A stretch of DNA of 64,000 bases. It comes from Bacillota bacterium (GTDB taxonomy: Bacteria > Bacillota > Clostridia > Acetivibrionales > DTU013). The notes under the pieces are model-generated. The model was not told the DNA's origin, did not search any database, and was given only the letters and a program-made list of their open reading frames with translations. The stretch lies in the NCBI GenBank assembly GCA_023409735.1, contig JAEYRB010000063.1, forward strand, positions 124,001 to 188,000, in the 5' to 3' direction. The translations under genes and the position numbers were made by a program. This document shows positions 54,038 to 63,578 of the stretch, one piece after another; the stretch's first letter is position 1; each line of letters starts with the position of its first letter.

Positions 54038-54985
54038 ATGATAGAAATACAGAATTTGACTAAGCGATATGGTCAGATAAAAGCTGTTAACAATCTGAAT
54101 TTTACTGTGGAGAAAGGTGAAATTCTTGGCTTCCTTGGCCCTAACGGCGCAGGTAAGTCAACTACCATGAACATTATAACCGGTTATCTGCCTTCAAGTG
54201 AAGGAACAGTTAAGGTATGCGGTTATGATATTATGGAATCGCCAAAGGAAGTTAAAAAGCGTATAGGATACCTCCCGGAGCTACCACCTGTTTACATGGA
54301 CATGACTGTCCTGGATTATCTGAATTTTGTTTCAGATCTAAAGCAGGTAGATAGGAAGCTTAAGAAAAACCAGTTAAGCGATATAATGGAGCTTGTCAAA
54401 ATTGGAGACCACAGGGGAAGACTTATTAAAAACCTGTCAAAAGGTTATAAACAGAGGGTTGGCCTTGCACAGGCACTGATAGGCAGTCCGGAGGTTCTTG
54501 TGTTGGACGAGCCTACAGTCGGACTTGACCCTAAACAGATCATAGAGATCAGAAAGCTTATAAAGGCACTTGGCAAAGAACATACCATTATTCTTAGTTC
54601 TCATATACTTCCTGAGGTAAGCGCAGTTTGCGAAAGAGTCGTTATTATTAATCAGGGTGAGATCGCTGCGATCGATACGCCGGAGAACCTGTCAAAGGGC
54701 TTTGCTGCAGCTTCAAAGCTACTTGTCACGATAGCGGGACCAAAACGCTCAGTAGAGGATTCCATTAGAGAAATATATGGCGTCAAATATGTCGATACGG
54801 CTGTAGAAAAGGATAAGGATTCCATTAGCTATATTATTGAATCTGACAAGGAAATTGATATCAGAAAGCCGCTGTTCTTCGCTATGGCTAAGCTCGGTTA
54901 TCCTATTATCGAGCTAAAGAGCCTCGCAATGAGCCTCGAAGACATATTCCTGCAGATTGTTACTCAGGAAAAGGAGGAGGAGTAA
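54038..54985 (+). CDS. ABC transporter ATPase, Gld-type operon
   Basis: A 315-residue ATPase with Walker A GPNGAGKS, signature LSKGYKQRVGL and Walker B VLVLDEPTVGLDP. The C-terminal 90 residues (after about 225) form an additional domain seen in GldA-like and ABC-2 partners. It energises the permease encoded next. The ATG at 54038 (MIEIQNLTKRYG) has GGAGGGAAAG upstream; the ATG at 54002 lacks it. The genes through 58558 are tightly spaced and clearly one operon. Confidence 0.9.
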   Translation: MIEIQNLTKRYGQIKAVNNLNFTVEKGEILGFLGPNGAGKSTTMNIITGYLPSSEGTVKVCGYDIMESPKEVKKRIGYLPELPPVYMDMTVLDYLNFVSDLKQVDRKLKKNQLSDIMELVKIGDHRGRLIKNLSKGYKQRVGLAQALIGSPEVLVLDEPTVGLDPKQIIEIRKLIKALGKEHTIILSSHILPEVSAVCERVVIINQGEIAAIDTPENLSKGFAAASKLLVTIAGPKRSVEDSIREIYGVKYVDTAVEKDKDSISYIIESDKEIDIRKPLFFAMAKLGYPIIELKSLAMSLEDIFLQIVTQEKEEE

Positions 54986-54987
54986 TT

Positions 54988-55692
54988 ATGTCAGCTATTT
55001 TTTGGAAGGAAGTTAAATCTTATTTTTATTCACCAATGGCATATATACTCATTGGATTGTTTTTGCTGCTAACATCAATATTCTTTTTTCCATATCTTAC
55101 GTATGGCAGCGGCGAGTTTAACAGTATACTTTCGACCATGGGCTTTATACTTCTGTTCATAGTACCTGTACTTACAATGAGGATACTTGCTGAGGATAGA
55201 AAAAATGGTACAGAGGTACTGCTTATTACATCACCTTCAAGCATCACGTCGATGGTAGTCGGAAAGTTTTTTGCTGTATGCTTCATATTTCTGGTAATGA
55301 CTGTATTGACCTTCATATATCCCATAATTCAGCTTTGCTACGGAGGAACCTTCACAGTTCAGCTTGTTGGAGGCTATATAGGCTTTCTGCTATTGGGAAT
55401 GACATTCATCTCAATAGGCGTTTTTGCTTCATCATTAACTGAGAATCAGGTTGTTGCAGCAGTCATCAGCTTTGTAGCACTACTGATAATGTGGCTTTCA
55501 GACAGCCTTGCATCTATGGTCGGTGGAGTGGGCTCCAAAATATTAGGCTGGTTTTCACTGCTTAGTAGGTATGATGGTTTTAATACCGGTATTCTCGGAC
55601 TTAGCCCTGTAGTATATTATTTGAGCTTTACGACGGTATTCTTGTTCCTTACAGTCAGAGTAATTGAAAAAAGACGCTGGAGTCAGGGGTGA
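54988..55692 (+). CDS. ABC-2 type permease, GldF-like
   Basis: A 234-residue permease with six membrane segments and the AEDRKNGTEVLLITSPSS loop typical of ABC-2/GldF-type subunits. It starts 2 bases after the ATPase stop and overlaps the next gene's frame start. AAGGAGGAGGAG precedes the ATG. Substrate unknown. Confidence 0.88.
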   Translation: MSAIFWKEVKSYFYSPMAYILIGLFLLLTSIFFFPYLTYGSGEFNSILSTMGFILLFIVPVLTMRILAEDRKNGTEVLLITSPSSITSMVVGKFFAVCFIFLVMTVLTFIYPIIQLCYGGTFTVQLVGGYIGFLLLGMTFISIGVFASSLTENQVVAAVISFVALLIMWLSDSLASMVGGVGSKILGWFSLLSRYDGFNTGILGLSPVVYYLSFTTVFLFLTVRVIEKRRWSQG

Positions 55693-55697
55693 TAAAA

Positions 55698-57155
55698 ATG
55701 AAAAAGAAAAATGTTTTTAAGAATATTTTAAATAGCAGAAACCTAAAATATGGCTCAAACTCTGCTATTTTAATAGTTGCAGTTATTGCTATTGCCATAT
55801 TGGTCAACGTGCTTGTTGGTATACCTGACCTCAAGCTTGATTTGACAGCTAATAAGCTATACTCTCTTTCTGATGTTTCTAAGGATGAGCTAAAAAATCT
55901 GAATAAGAAGGTCGAGATCATAGGCCTTTTTGATGATGGAAAGATAAGTTCAGGCACTGACTATAAAGAAGTAACTGATTTATTATCACAATATGATAAA
56001 TATGACAATATAGATGTAAGATATGTGGACCCGGATAAGAACCCGACAATAAAAAATGAACTGGATCCTGATAACACGATGGATCTGAAGAGCGGCGACT
56101 TTGTTGTAAGAAGCAAAATAAACGGTATTTACAAAAAGAAGCAGCTTGGTTATTATGACCTCTTTTCCGTTCAGACGAATCAGTATACATTTCAAAGTGA
56201 AGTAACGGGTTCGACTGCCGAGCAGGGCTTCACGGGAGCAATCAGGTATGTGTCCTCAGAAAAGACACCTGTAGTTTACTTTATTACCGGACAGGATGAG
56301 ATTAAAGTTGACAGTGAATATACAACAGTAAAGGAATATGTTCTTAATAACAACTATGATGTAAAGGAACTGAATCTCTTAAGTAGCGAAAAGGTACCGG
56401 AGGATGCAGAGATAGTTGTCGTAGCGTCCCCGAAGAGAGATATTTCATCAGCTGAAAAGGATAAGCTGGAGGAATATCTTGATAATGGTGGACAGGCGAT
56501 TTTCATGTTTGATTCACTTTCAAGTGACCCATCCTTTGATGAGTTTAATGACCTGCTTTCAAACTTCAACGTAGCTGTAAATTACGATAAGATAAAGGAA
56601 AACGATGCTAACAGGCATCTGGCTGATGATGAATACACTATATTAACAAATGTCACGAGTAATGACATAGTTCCGCAATCCTTCTCCGCAGTTCTCAGCA
56701 ATTCAAGGAGTATAAAGATTCTGAAGAACACCAAGGAGTATATTAAGACAACTTCGCTGATGAGTACTAGCAATCAGGCAGTCGGTGAATTGATCAACCC
56801 TTCAAGAGGAGAAAATAATGAGGGACCTCTTGATATTGCAGTCGCAGTTGAGAATCAGGGTGGCATGGAGCCTTCTAAGGTTATTGTAATGGGTAATGCT
56901 TCCTTTATCAGCGATTCCGCTCAAAAGCAGTATGGAACCTATTACAGGAACAGCCTTGCACTTTTCCTGTATTCTCTCAATTGGATGACTGATAATACAG
57001 ACAGTGTAATAGTGCCCGCGAAGAACTATGATCAGAACCAATTGCAGATTAATAGCATGCAGGCATCAATTACCGGTATCATATTAATAGTAGTTCTTCC
57101 GCTCATTGTGCTTGCTGCAGGTCTCATAGTATATTTGAGGAGGCGTCATCTATGA
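55698..57155 (+). CDS. GldG-like ABC auxiliary protein
   Basis: A 485-residue protein with an N-terminal membrane segment (about 17-40), a long extracytoplasmic region and a C-terminal membrane segment (about 458-480) with a short RRRH tail. The sequence DLTANKLYSLSDVSKDELKNL and the later VVASPKRDISSAEKDKLEEY with GGQAIFMFDS resemble GldG/DUF4350-type proteins. The ATG at 55698 follows CAGGGGTGA. In gliding Bacteroidetes, GldAFG is needed for motility; in Firmicutes the role is unknown. Confidence 0.82.
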   Translation: MKKKNVFKNILNSRNLKYGSNSAILIVAVIAIAILVNVLVGIPDLKLDLTANKLYSLSDVSKDELKNLNKKVEIIGLFDDGKISSGTDYKEVTDLLSQYDKYDNIDVRYVDPDKNPTIKNELDPDNTMDLKSGDFVVRSKINGIYKKKQLGYYDLFSVQTNQYTFQSEVTGSTAEQGFTGAIRYVSSEKTPVVYFITGQDEIKVDSEYTTVKEYVLNNNYDVKELNLLSSEKVPEDAEIVVVASPKRDISSAEKDKLEEYLDNGGQAIFMFDSLSSDPSFDEFNDLLSNFNVAVNYDKIKENDANRHLADDEYTILTNVTSNDIVPQSFSAVLSNSRSIKILKNTKEYIKTTSLMSTSNQAVGELINPSRGENNEGPLDIAVAVENQGGMEPSKVIVMGNASFISDSAQKQYGTYYRNSLALFLYSLNWMTDNTDSVIVPAKNYDQNQLQINSMQASITGIILIVVLPLIVLAAGLIVYLRRRHL

Positions 57156-58558
57156 AATTATACAGGAATGCTATTATTCTTGTAGTAGTAGTTGTGCTGC
57201 TAGTAGGGGCTTACTTTTTAATCAGCAACCGCAAGACTACTGATGATGGATTAGGTAATCAGGCCGGTAATACAGTTAAATTGGCTGATTTTACATCAGA
57301 TAAGATAGAATCAGTGACGCTGGAAAATTCCGATGGGACGTTTGTTATAGTTAAGAAGGATAATGAATGGACGCTTTCAACGCCTACTGACATAAAAGCG
57401 GATCCTACTGTGCTCAGCAGCATAGTAATTAATTCCTCAAGCATGGTCGTCGATAAGCTGATCGAAGAGGATGCAAAGGATCTGTCTATATACGGGCTTG
57501 ATAAACCTACGGTTGTTGTTACAATAAAGCCTATAGGCGGTGACAATGTTGTTATAGATCTTGGAAACAAGACACCCACAAGCAGCGGATATTATGTAAA
57601 GCTGCACAATGAAAACAAAGTATATATATTAGGCTCATATACAGGTGATAAGCTTTACACTGATAGGAACGGTTTAAGGTCGACTTCACTGTATACAATA
57701 ACAGCTGATAAGATTAACAAGTTCAATTTCGAAAGAAATGGACAGAATGTTTTCGCAGCCGAGCTGGATAATGCGAGCGCTACATGGAATATGCTCGAGC
57801 CTATAAAGGGAAGTGTTAATTCAACTGCTATAGCCCCTATGCTTGAAGCATTTACCGGAGTGACTGTAAAAGAATTTGTGGACAGTAACACGAATAATTT
57901 GTCAGCCTATGGGCTCGATAAGCCTGCATATACTATAGACTTTACCACAACTGACTCAGGTTCGTACAAAATAAGCCTGGGTAAGGAAAAAACCAAGGGA
58001 AGTGAAATGTATGCACTGGTCAGTGGCTATGACGAAGTATTTGTCATTGACAGTACGGCCTTTACCTTCCTGGATAAGCCTATCGAGGAAATAGCTGATG
58101 TATTTGCGTATATTGTCAACATTAAGGATGTTACGGCAATTGATCTTACAATGGACGGCAAGACCACAAATATGAAGCTCGATTGTTATGTTGACGCTGA
58201 GGGCAAGACCGATGCAGATAAGGATAAATTTACTGTAAACGGCATAGATGCAACCGGTAAGAATGAGAATGATAAGCAGCCCTTCAGAAACTTCTATCAG
58301 GCACTTGTAGGTGTTGCACTGGACGAGGTTGATGCGGATGCACAGCCGGTATTAAGTAATCCTGAAATAACGATCAATTATACACTCAAGACAGGCTCCA
58401 TGAAGGTTGAATACGTATCTAAGGATGACAAATACTATTATGTCTTCAGAAATGGCGAGTACGCAGGCATACTAACAAAGAAGAACAAGGTGGACTTTGG
58501 TGTACAAGGACTGAGAAATGAATTTAATACGATGATGGAATTTATCGGAGCAAAGTAG
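57152..58558 (+). CDS. DUF4340-like surface protein of the Gld-type operon
   Basis: A 468-residue protein with one N-terminal membrane anchor (about 5-24) and a repeated extracytoplasmic structure. The motif IYGLDKPTVVVTI near residue 110 recurs as AYGLDKPAYTIDF near residue 252, which suggests internal duplication of a DUF4340-type domain. It overlaps the GldG-like gene by 4 bases. Co-occurrence with GldG-like proteins is common in bacteria with this transporter. Function unknown. Confidence 0.8.
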   Translation: MKLYRNAIILVVVVVLLVGAYFLISNRKTTDDGLGNQAGNTVKLADFTSDKIESVTLENSDGTFVIVKKDNEWTLSTPTDIKADPTVLSSIVINSSSMVVDKLIEEDAKDLSIYGLDKPTVVVTIKPIGGDNVVIDLGNKTPTSSGYYVKLHNENKVYILGSYTGDKLYTDRNGLRSTSLYTITADKINKFNFERNGQNVFAAELDNASATWNMLEPIKGSVNSTAIAPMLEAFTGVTVKEFVDSNTNNLSAYGLDKPAYTIDFTTTDSGSYKISLGKEKTKGSEMYALVSGYDEVFVIDSTAFTFLDKPIEEIADVFAYIVNIKDVTAIDLTMDGKTTNMKLDCYVDAEGKTDADKDKFTVNGIDATGKNENDKQPFRNFYQALVGVALDEVDADAQPVLSNPEITINYTLKTGSMKVEYVSKDDKYYYVFRNGEYAGILTKKNKVDFGVQGLRNEFNTMMEFIGAK

Positions 58559-58590
58559 TTATATACGCACTAACATTTGAGTAATCATAA

Positions 58591-58642
58591 AAACAGCTTC
58601 AACATAGAATTAAACATACTATTCTATGTTGGGGCTGTTTTT
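58591..58642 (+). promoter_or_regulatory. Terminator-like hairpin covering the next ribosome binding site
   Basis: AAACAGCTTCAACATAGAAT at 58591 pairs at 18 of 20 positions with 58621-58640, followed by TTT. It looks like a strong terminator for the Gld-type operon. It ends 2 bases before the ATG at 58643 of the next gene, and the only Shine-Dalgarno-like GGGG (58631-58634) is inside the right arm. Confidence 0.75.
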
Positions 58643-59719
58643 ATGTCAGAAGAAGTAAAGAACATTATTAAAGTAGCATGTATTTATGCTACAACTATTA
58701 TAGGGGCCGGTTTTGCATCCGGACAGGAGATCATGCAGTTCTTTACAGTGTACAAAGCAGGGGGCTTTTATGGTATCCTTCTGGCCGGTCTGCTGTTTTC
58801 GGTTATTGGATGTATTGTATTGGAAAGGGTCTACAGAGAACGTATAAGAAACTACGAGGAATTCCTCTTTCCGACCTTCGGCTGGTTTTGTGGGTGGATA
58901 CTTGAGATAGCTGTAACTATATTTATGCTATGCCTTTTTTGTGTCATGATTGCCGGCATGGGGAACATTATGTCAGAAAAAATAGGTATTCCCTTCAGAT
59001 ATTCCGCCCTTATTATGGGAGTTATCTGTATGATAGCAATACTGACCAATATAAAGGGTATTGTTACCTTAAGCACCTTTGTGACTCCTATTCTCGTAAC
59101 AGGTATAATATTAGCCGGACTCTGCATAATTATTTTCGGGAACAGAGAAGTTGCGGGAATATTTAATGTGATTAACCGCCTTAATGGTTCGTGGCTTTTT
59201 TCCTCGCTGCTCTATGTAAGCTATAATAGTATACTTGCTATAGCTGTTATGTGCAGTCTTCTGCCATATATAAAGACTGTAAAGACAGCACGAATAGGAG
59301 GGATCCTTGGAGGCGTCATCCTCTGTGGCGCTGCATTTATTATTAATATGGCATTGAACCTTTTCTACCCTGCCATCATTGATAAGGAGCTCCCAATTCT
59401 AGCAATTCTTAAGGACTTTAATGCTCCTGCAGGAAACCTTTATGCAATAGTGCTATGGCTTGCAATGTTTGTGTCGGCAGTTACGGCCGGCTTTTGCTTT
59501 ACCGAAAGGCTGAGCAGTACAATTAAGATCGGGAAAAAGGCTATAACAACAGTTCTGTGTGCCGCAGCAGTTCCACTGTCAACATGGGGCTTTTCAAAGC
59601 TTATTGCTGTGATATACCCAATCTTTGGTTATCTTGGACTATTTATGAATCTGGTAATTTTGGCACAAAGCCTTTTACTTATAGGAAAAGGAATTGCTAG
59701 ACGTTATGGCGGAAAATAG
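58643..59719 (+). CDS. YkvI-like membrane transporter
   Basis: A 358-residue membrane protein with about ten hydrophobic segments. The opening IIKVACIYATTIIGAGFASGQEIMQFF is typical of YkvI-family proteins, distantly related to amino-acid transporters of the LeuT superfamily. Start at 58643 fits with that family opening; the GTG/TTG region further upstream is within the hairpin. The solute is unknown. A terminator-like hairpin lies right against the start, so the gene either has its own promoter or is read through from upstream. Confidence 0.78.
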   Translation: MSEEVKNIIKVACIYATTIIGAGFASGQEIMQFFTVYKAGGFYGILLAGLLFSVIGCIVLERVYRERIRNYEEFLFPTFGWFCGWILEIAVTIFMLCLFCVMIAGMGNIMSEKIGIPFRYSALIMGVICMIAILTNIKGIVTLSTFVTPILVTGIILAGLCIIIFGNREVAGIFNVINRLNGSWLFSSLLYVSYNSILAIAVMCSLLPYIKTVKTARIGGILGGVILCGAAFIINMALNLFYPAIIDKELPILAILKDFNAPAGNLYAIVLWLAMFVSAVTAGFCFTERLSSTIKIGKKAITTVLCAAAVPLSTWGFSKLIAVIYPIFGYLGLFMNLVILAQSLLLIGKGIARRYGGK

Positions 59720-59781
59720 TTTTATATGCTAATATGAAATAGAACTTACAAAAGATATGCTCTAGAGGTGGATTTTTTAAA

Positions 59782-60939
59782 ATGCATGATAAAGATAGAT
59801 CACTGATTCCAGGTGGCATTGGTACAGTCATCACAGCCATACTGTTGTCGATATGTGTCATTTTGTTTGCATATTATACATACGAAAAAAGCCTTAACCA
59901 TTCATTGACGCCCAAAAGCTTTTTTGAGCAGCTGCGTGCGCCGGAGAGTGAGGAGGTAAAAGAAGCCCAGGTATTATACAGCTTTGATTATGACTTCAAA
60001 GAAAAACCGGTATTTACGGTTTACAAGGATTATATTGTGAAATGCAGCAGCAGTGGTATATGGTTTCTTGACAAAACAGGAGAAGTTGTGTGGTCAGAGA
60101 GCATATCCTACTTTAACCCTATTGTAAAGACAAATGGCAATTATCTTCTTGTTTTTGATACGGGATCATTAAGTGTCTGCGTTATAAAAGACAAAGCGGT
60201 AATATGGAGGGAGAAGCTTGATGAGGAGATCATCAATGCAGATATAAGTAAAGACGGCTCTGTTACTATAATAACAGAATCAAAAAGGGACAATAATGAA
60301 GTAAGAGTCTTTAACCCGGGCGGTATTGAAATTTTCAGAAAAATTATTGCAAATGAATTTGCAGTTTCGGCAGGTATTTCGCCCTCATCGGATTTATTGG
60401 CAGTATCTCTTTTAACAGCGGAAGCATCAGAAGTGCATACAAATTTCAAGTTTTACGATATGAAAGGAAATGATCTATCGAGTCTTTCATTCCAGGAACC
60501 CTCTGAGATATTACCAGTATTCTGCTTTAATAATGATAAAAGCCTCTTTGCGTTTGGGGACAGTGTTCTTGCCTATATTGACAGGACAGAAAAAATTTCG
60601 TGGAAAAAGCAGTTTACAAGAATAATGGGGGCAAGCTCTTCAGGAGATAAAAGAATTGCAGTTGCCGTAAAGGAGCCCAAAGGGAATAGGTTGATTCTGT
60701 ATGATACCAATGGGAAGGAAGTTAGCTTCTGTGCACTCCAGTCGGAACCGGATGCCATTTGCTCGGTAAAGGGTATGATTGCTGTAAATGCGCAGGATAC
60801 AGTATATTTTTATAATGGGGAATGTAAAAACATAGCTCAGTATTCAGACAATACGCTTATACAAAAGGTATTTCTTTTATCAAGGCATCAGGCCGTTATT
60901 ATTACAAGTGATAACATTTTAGTCCTTAATATTGATTAA
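59782..60939 (+). CDS. Membrane-anchored beta-propeller-like protein, DUF5711-like
   Basis: A 385-residue protein with an N-terminal membrane segment (about 14-36) and an extracytoplasmic part built from repeated short strands with turns (GDKRIAVAVKEPKGNRLILYDTNGKEV and similar). Such repeats are seen in WD40/PQQ-like propellers and in DUF5711 proteins of Clostridia. No enzymatic motif is visible. The gene is followed 45 bases later by the CvpA-like gene, so both may be co-transcribed. Confidence 0.7.
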   Translation: MHDKDRSLIPGGIGTVITAILLSICVILFAYYTYEKSLNHSLTPKSFFEQLRAPESEEVKEAQVLYSFDYDFKEKPVFTVYKDYIVKCSSSGIWFLDKTGEVVWSESISYFNPIVKTNGNYLLVFDTGSLSVCVIKDKAVIWREKLDEEIINADISKDGSVTIITESKRDNNEVRVFNPGGIEIFRKIIANEFAVSAGISPSSDLLAVSLLTAEASEVHTNFKFYDMKGNDLSSLSFQEPSEILPVFCFNNDKSLFAFGDSVLAYIDRTEKISWKKQFTRIMGASSSGDKRIAVAVKEPKGNRLILYDTNGKEVSFCALQSEPDAICSVKGMIAVNAQDTVYFYNGECKNIAQYSDNTLIQKVFLLSRHQAVIITSDNILVLNID

Positions 60940-60984
60940 GAATGAATTATACAGCCGGATAATAGCCGGTGGAAGGGGGGGCTT

Positions 60985-61677
60985 ATGAACTGGAGTGACA
61001 TTCTTGTTATTGTGCTCATAGCCGTATTTGCACTGATAGGTCTTAAAAAGGGATTAGCTATGTCTGTTTTTAGATTTGCAACTTCCTTTGTGTGCCTATT
61101 TGCATCTATAAAGCTTTATCCGGTATTGGCCAATATACTTGAGAAGACTGTTATATTTGATTCTATCCGAAGCTCAATTGCAAAAAACCTGATAGCCGGC
61201 CGGGAGGTATCTGTGTCTACGGGCGCAGCTGTATCGGGAGCGGCAGGTACGCAGACAATATTGGACTCGCTGAAGATCCCGAATTTTTTCAGGCAGACTA
61301 TCCAAACAAAGCTAGTAACAGAATCAGGACTCAATAATCTTCAGAACATCGCAGATGCGGTCGGCGGAGAGCTCGCAAAAATAGTCATATCGCTGATAAG
61401 CCTTGTAGTAATATACTTAGTAATAAGAATTGTAGTAATGATGATAGGCCTTTTGCTTAAGCTTGTGACAATGCTGCCGGTAATAAAGCAGGCTGACCGG
61501 CTTGGAGGGTTTATTGCCGGAATACTTCAGGGCATGCTTATTATCTATATATTATGCGCTTTGCTCATGATGTTTAATGCAAATCCAACGTTTGCTCCGA
61601 TTTTCGGGGGAATTGACAATTCTTTATTTGCCAAACACTTTTATGAGAACAATTTTATACTGAATTGGATGTTTTAG
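60985..61677 (+). CDS. CvpA family membrane protein
   Basis: A 230-residue protein with four membrane segments (about 5-24, 29-48, 130-155, 170-195) and the CvpA opening WSDILVIVLIAVFALIGLKKGL. CvpA proteins are associated with colicin V production and envelope integrity in other bacteria. A long extracytoplasmic loop lies between segments 2 and 3. GGAAGGGGGG precedes the ATG. Confidence 0.82.
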   Translation: MNWSDILVIVLIAVFALIGLKKGLAMSVFRFATSFVCLFASIKLYPVLANILEKTVIFDSIRSSIAKNLIAGREVSVSTGAAVSGAAGTQTILDSLKIPNFFRQTIQTKLVTESGLNNLQNIADAVGGELAKIVISLISLVVIYLVIRIVVMMIGLLLKLVTMLPVIKQADRLGGFIAGILQGMLIIYILCALLMMFNANPTFAPIFGGIDNSLFAKHFYENNFILNWMF

Positions 61678-61865
61678 TATACTTAACGAATCTGAATTAT
61701 TGGTATAGCTAAAATTAATGGTTATTACCGAAATTTTGTTAAGGGTAGACATTTGAACAAATAGCGTAGTAAAATACCGCTAAGAAGCAGCTGGGATATG
61801 TAAGCAAGCCCGGCTATTTCTATATCGGCCTAAGCAATATGCAAATAGAAGGGCATGGTGAAATT

Positions 61866-63524
61866 ATGAAGAGTGATGTTGTAAAAAAAGGTGTAGAAAG
61901 GGCTCCGCACAGAGCACTTTTTAAGGCTATGGGATATATTGATGAAGAAATAGAAAGACCATTGATAGGCGTCGTAAATCCTCAAAATGAAATTGTACCG
62001 GGACATATGCATCTCGACAATATAGCTGAGGCAGTTAAGGCTGGCATTCGTATGGCAGGCGGCACGCCTGTCGAGTTTGGAGCTATAGGAATATGCGACG
62101 GTATTTCTATGGGGCATGAGGGTATGAAATATTCACTCGCTTCCAGGGAGCTCATAGCAGACTCGTGTGAAGCCATGGCGCTTGCACATGGTTTTGACGG
62201 ACTGGTTTTCATTCCAAACTGCGACAAGATAGTCCCGGGTATGCTTATGGCGGCAGCTAGGGTCAATATACCGTCTATAGTGGTCAGCGGCGGCCCTATG
62301 CTGTCAGTAAGGTATAAAGGAAGTCAGCTTGATCTCAACAGCGTATTTGAAGCCGTGGGAGCTTACAAAGCGGGGAAGCTGACAGAGGAGGAAGTAATAG
62401 AATATGAAGAACGTGCATGTCCGGGATGCGGTTCATGCTCAGGTATGTTTACGGCTAATTCCATGAACTGCCTTACAGAAGCTTTAGGGATGGGCTTGCC
62501 GGGCAACGGAACGATTCCTGCTGTATACTCTGAAAGGATCAGGCTGGCAAAGCAAGCCGGAATTAAGGTTTTGGAGCTGGTGAAAAAAGGTGTTAGGCCA
62601 TGCGATATTATGACAGAAAAGGCATTTGAAAACGCATTAACAGTGGATATGGCTCTTGGCTGTTCAACTAATTCAGTACTTCATCTTCCGGCTATTGCCC
62701 ATGAAGCGGGCATCAAGATCAATCTTGACATAATAAATGAAATCAGTGGTCGTGTGCCAAATCTTTGCAGACTTGCACCTTCAGGTCCATACCATGTTCA
62801 GGATCTTTATGCTGCAGGGGGTGTTCAGGCAGTAATGAAGGAGCTTTCACTTAAAGGCCTTCTTCATCTTGAACTTACGACAGTAACTGGTGATACCGTT
62901 GGAGAGAATGTTAACTATGCAGAGGTAACAGATAGGGATGTTATCAGAAGTATTGACGATCCATATAGCAGCACAGGAGGAATTGCCGTACTCAGAGGTA
63001 ATATTGCTTCTGACGGCGCAGTCGTAAAGCGATCTGCGGTATCACCTGAAATGCTTGTTCATAAAGGCCCTGCACGTGTATTTGATTCCGAAGAGGCTGC
63101 TATTGCAAAAATATACGAAGGTGGGATCAGGAAGGGTGATGTTGTGATCATTCGATATGAAGGACCTAAGGGAGGACCGGGTATGAGGGAAATGCTGGGT
63201 CCCACGTCTGCTATTGCAGGAATGGGTCTGGACAAGGATGTGGCGCTCATTACTGATGGAAGATTTTCAGGTGCGTCAAGAGGAGCATCAATAGGACATG
63301 TATCTCCCGAGGCGATGGAGGGAGGCATGATTGCTGTTTTGCGTGATGGCGACATTATCAGTATAAATATACCTGAGGGAAGGCTTGATGCAGAGGTCCC
63401 TGAGGAAGAATTAAAATGCAGGATGGCTGATTGGAAGGCACCTAAGCCAAAGGTGACAAAAGGTTATCTTGGAAGATATGCCAGAATGGTAACATCAGCC
63501 GGCAATGGGGCAGTACTCAGGTAA
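61866..63524 (+). CDS. ilvD: Dihydroxy-acid dehydratase
   Basis: A 552-residue iron-sulfur dehydratase for valine, leucine and isoleucine synthesis, acting in the cytoplasm. The cluster and active-site motifs are visible: NCDKIVPGMLMAAARVN, ACPGCGSCSGMFTANSMNCL and GRFSGASRGASIGHVSPEA. The ATG at 61866 (MKSDVVKKGVERAPHR) matches the family N terminus. The 188-base upstream gap has no T-box that I can see. No other ilv genes are in the window. Confidence 0.95.
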   Translation: MKSDVVKKGVERAPHRALFKAMGYIDEEIERPLIGVVNPQNEIVPGHMHLDNIAEAVKAGIRMAGGTPVEFGAIGICDGISMGHEGMKYSLASRELIADSCEAMALAHGFDGLVFIPNCDKIVPGMLMAAARVNIPSIVVSGGPMLSVRYKGSQLDLNSVFEAVGAYKAGKLTEEEVIEYEERACPGCGSCSGMFTANSMNCLTEALGMGLPGNGTIPAVYSERIRLAKQAGIKVLELVKKGVRPCDIMTEKAFENALTVDMALGCSTNSVLHLPAIAHEAGIKINLDIINEISGRVPNLCRLAPSGPYHVQDLYAAGGVQAVMKELSLKGLLHLELTTVTGDTVGENVNYAEVTDRDVIRSIDDPYSSTGGIAVLRGNIASDGAVVKRSAVSPEMLVHKGPARVFDSEEAAIAKIYEGGIRKGDVVIIRYEGPKGGPGMREMLGPTSAIAGMGLDKDVALITDGRFSGASRGASIGHVSPEAMEGGMIAVLRDGDIISINIPEGRLDAEVPEEELKCRMADWKAPKPKVTKGYLGRYARMVTSAGNGAVLR

Positions 63525-63553
63525 AACGGATACAAGGAATGTTAAGAACATAA

Positions 63554-63578
63554 AAAAGGCGGGTATTATCCGCCTTTT
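63554..63578. terminator. Bidirectional terminator overlapping the hemerythrin stop codon
   Basis: AAAAGGCGG pairs with CCGCCTTTT across 7 bases. On the minus strand six Ts follow. The right arm is coding sequence of the hemerythrin gene, and its stop codon (63566-63568) is in the loop. Confidence 0.85.
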
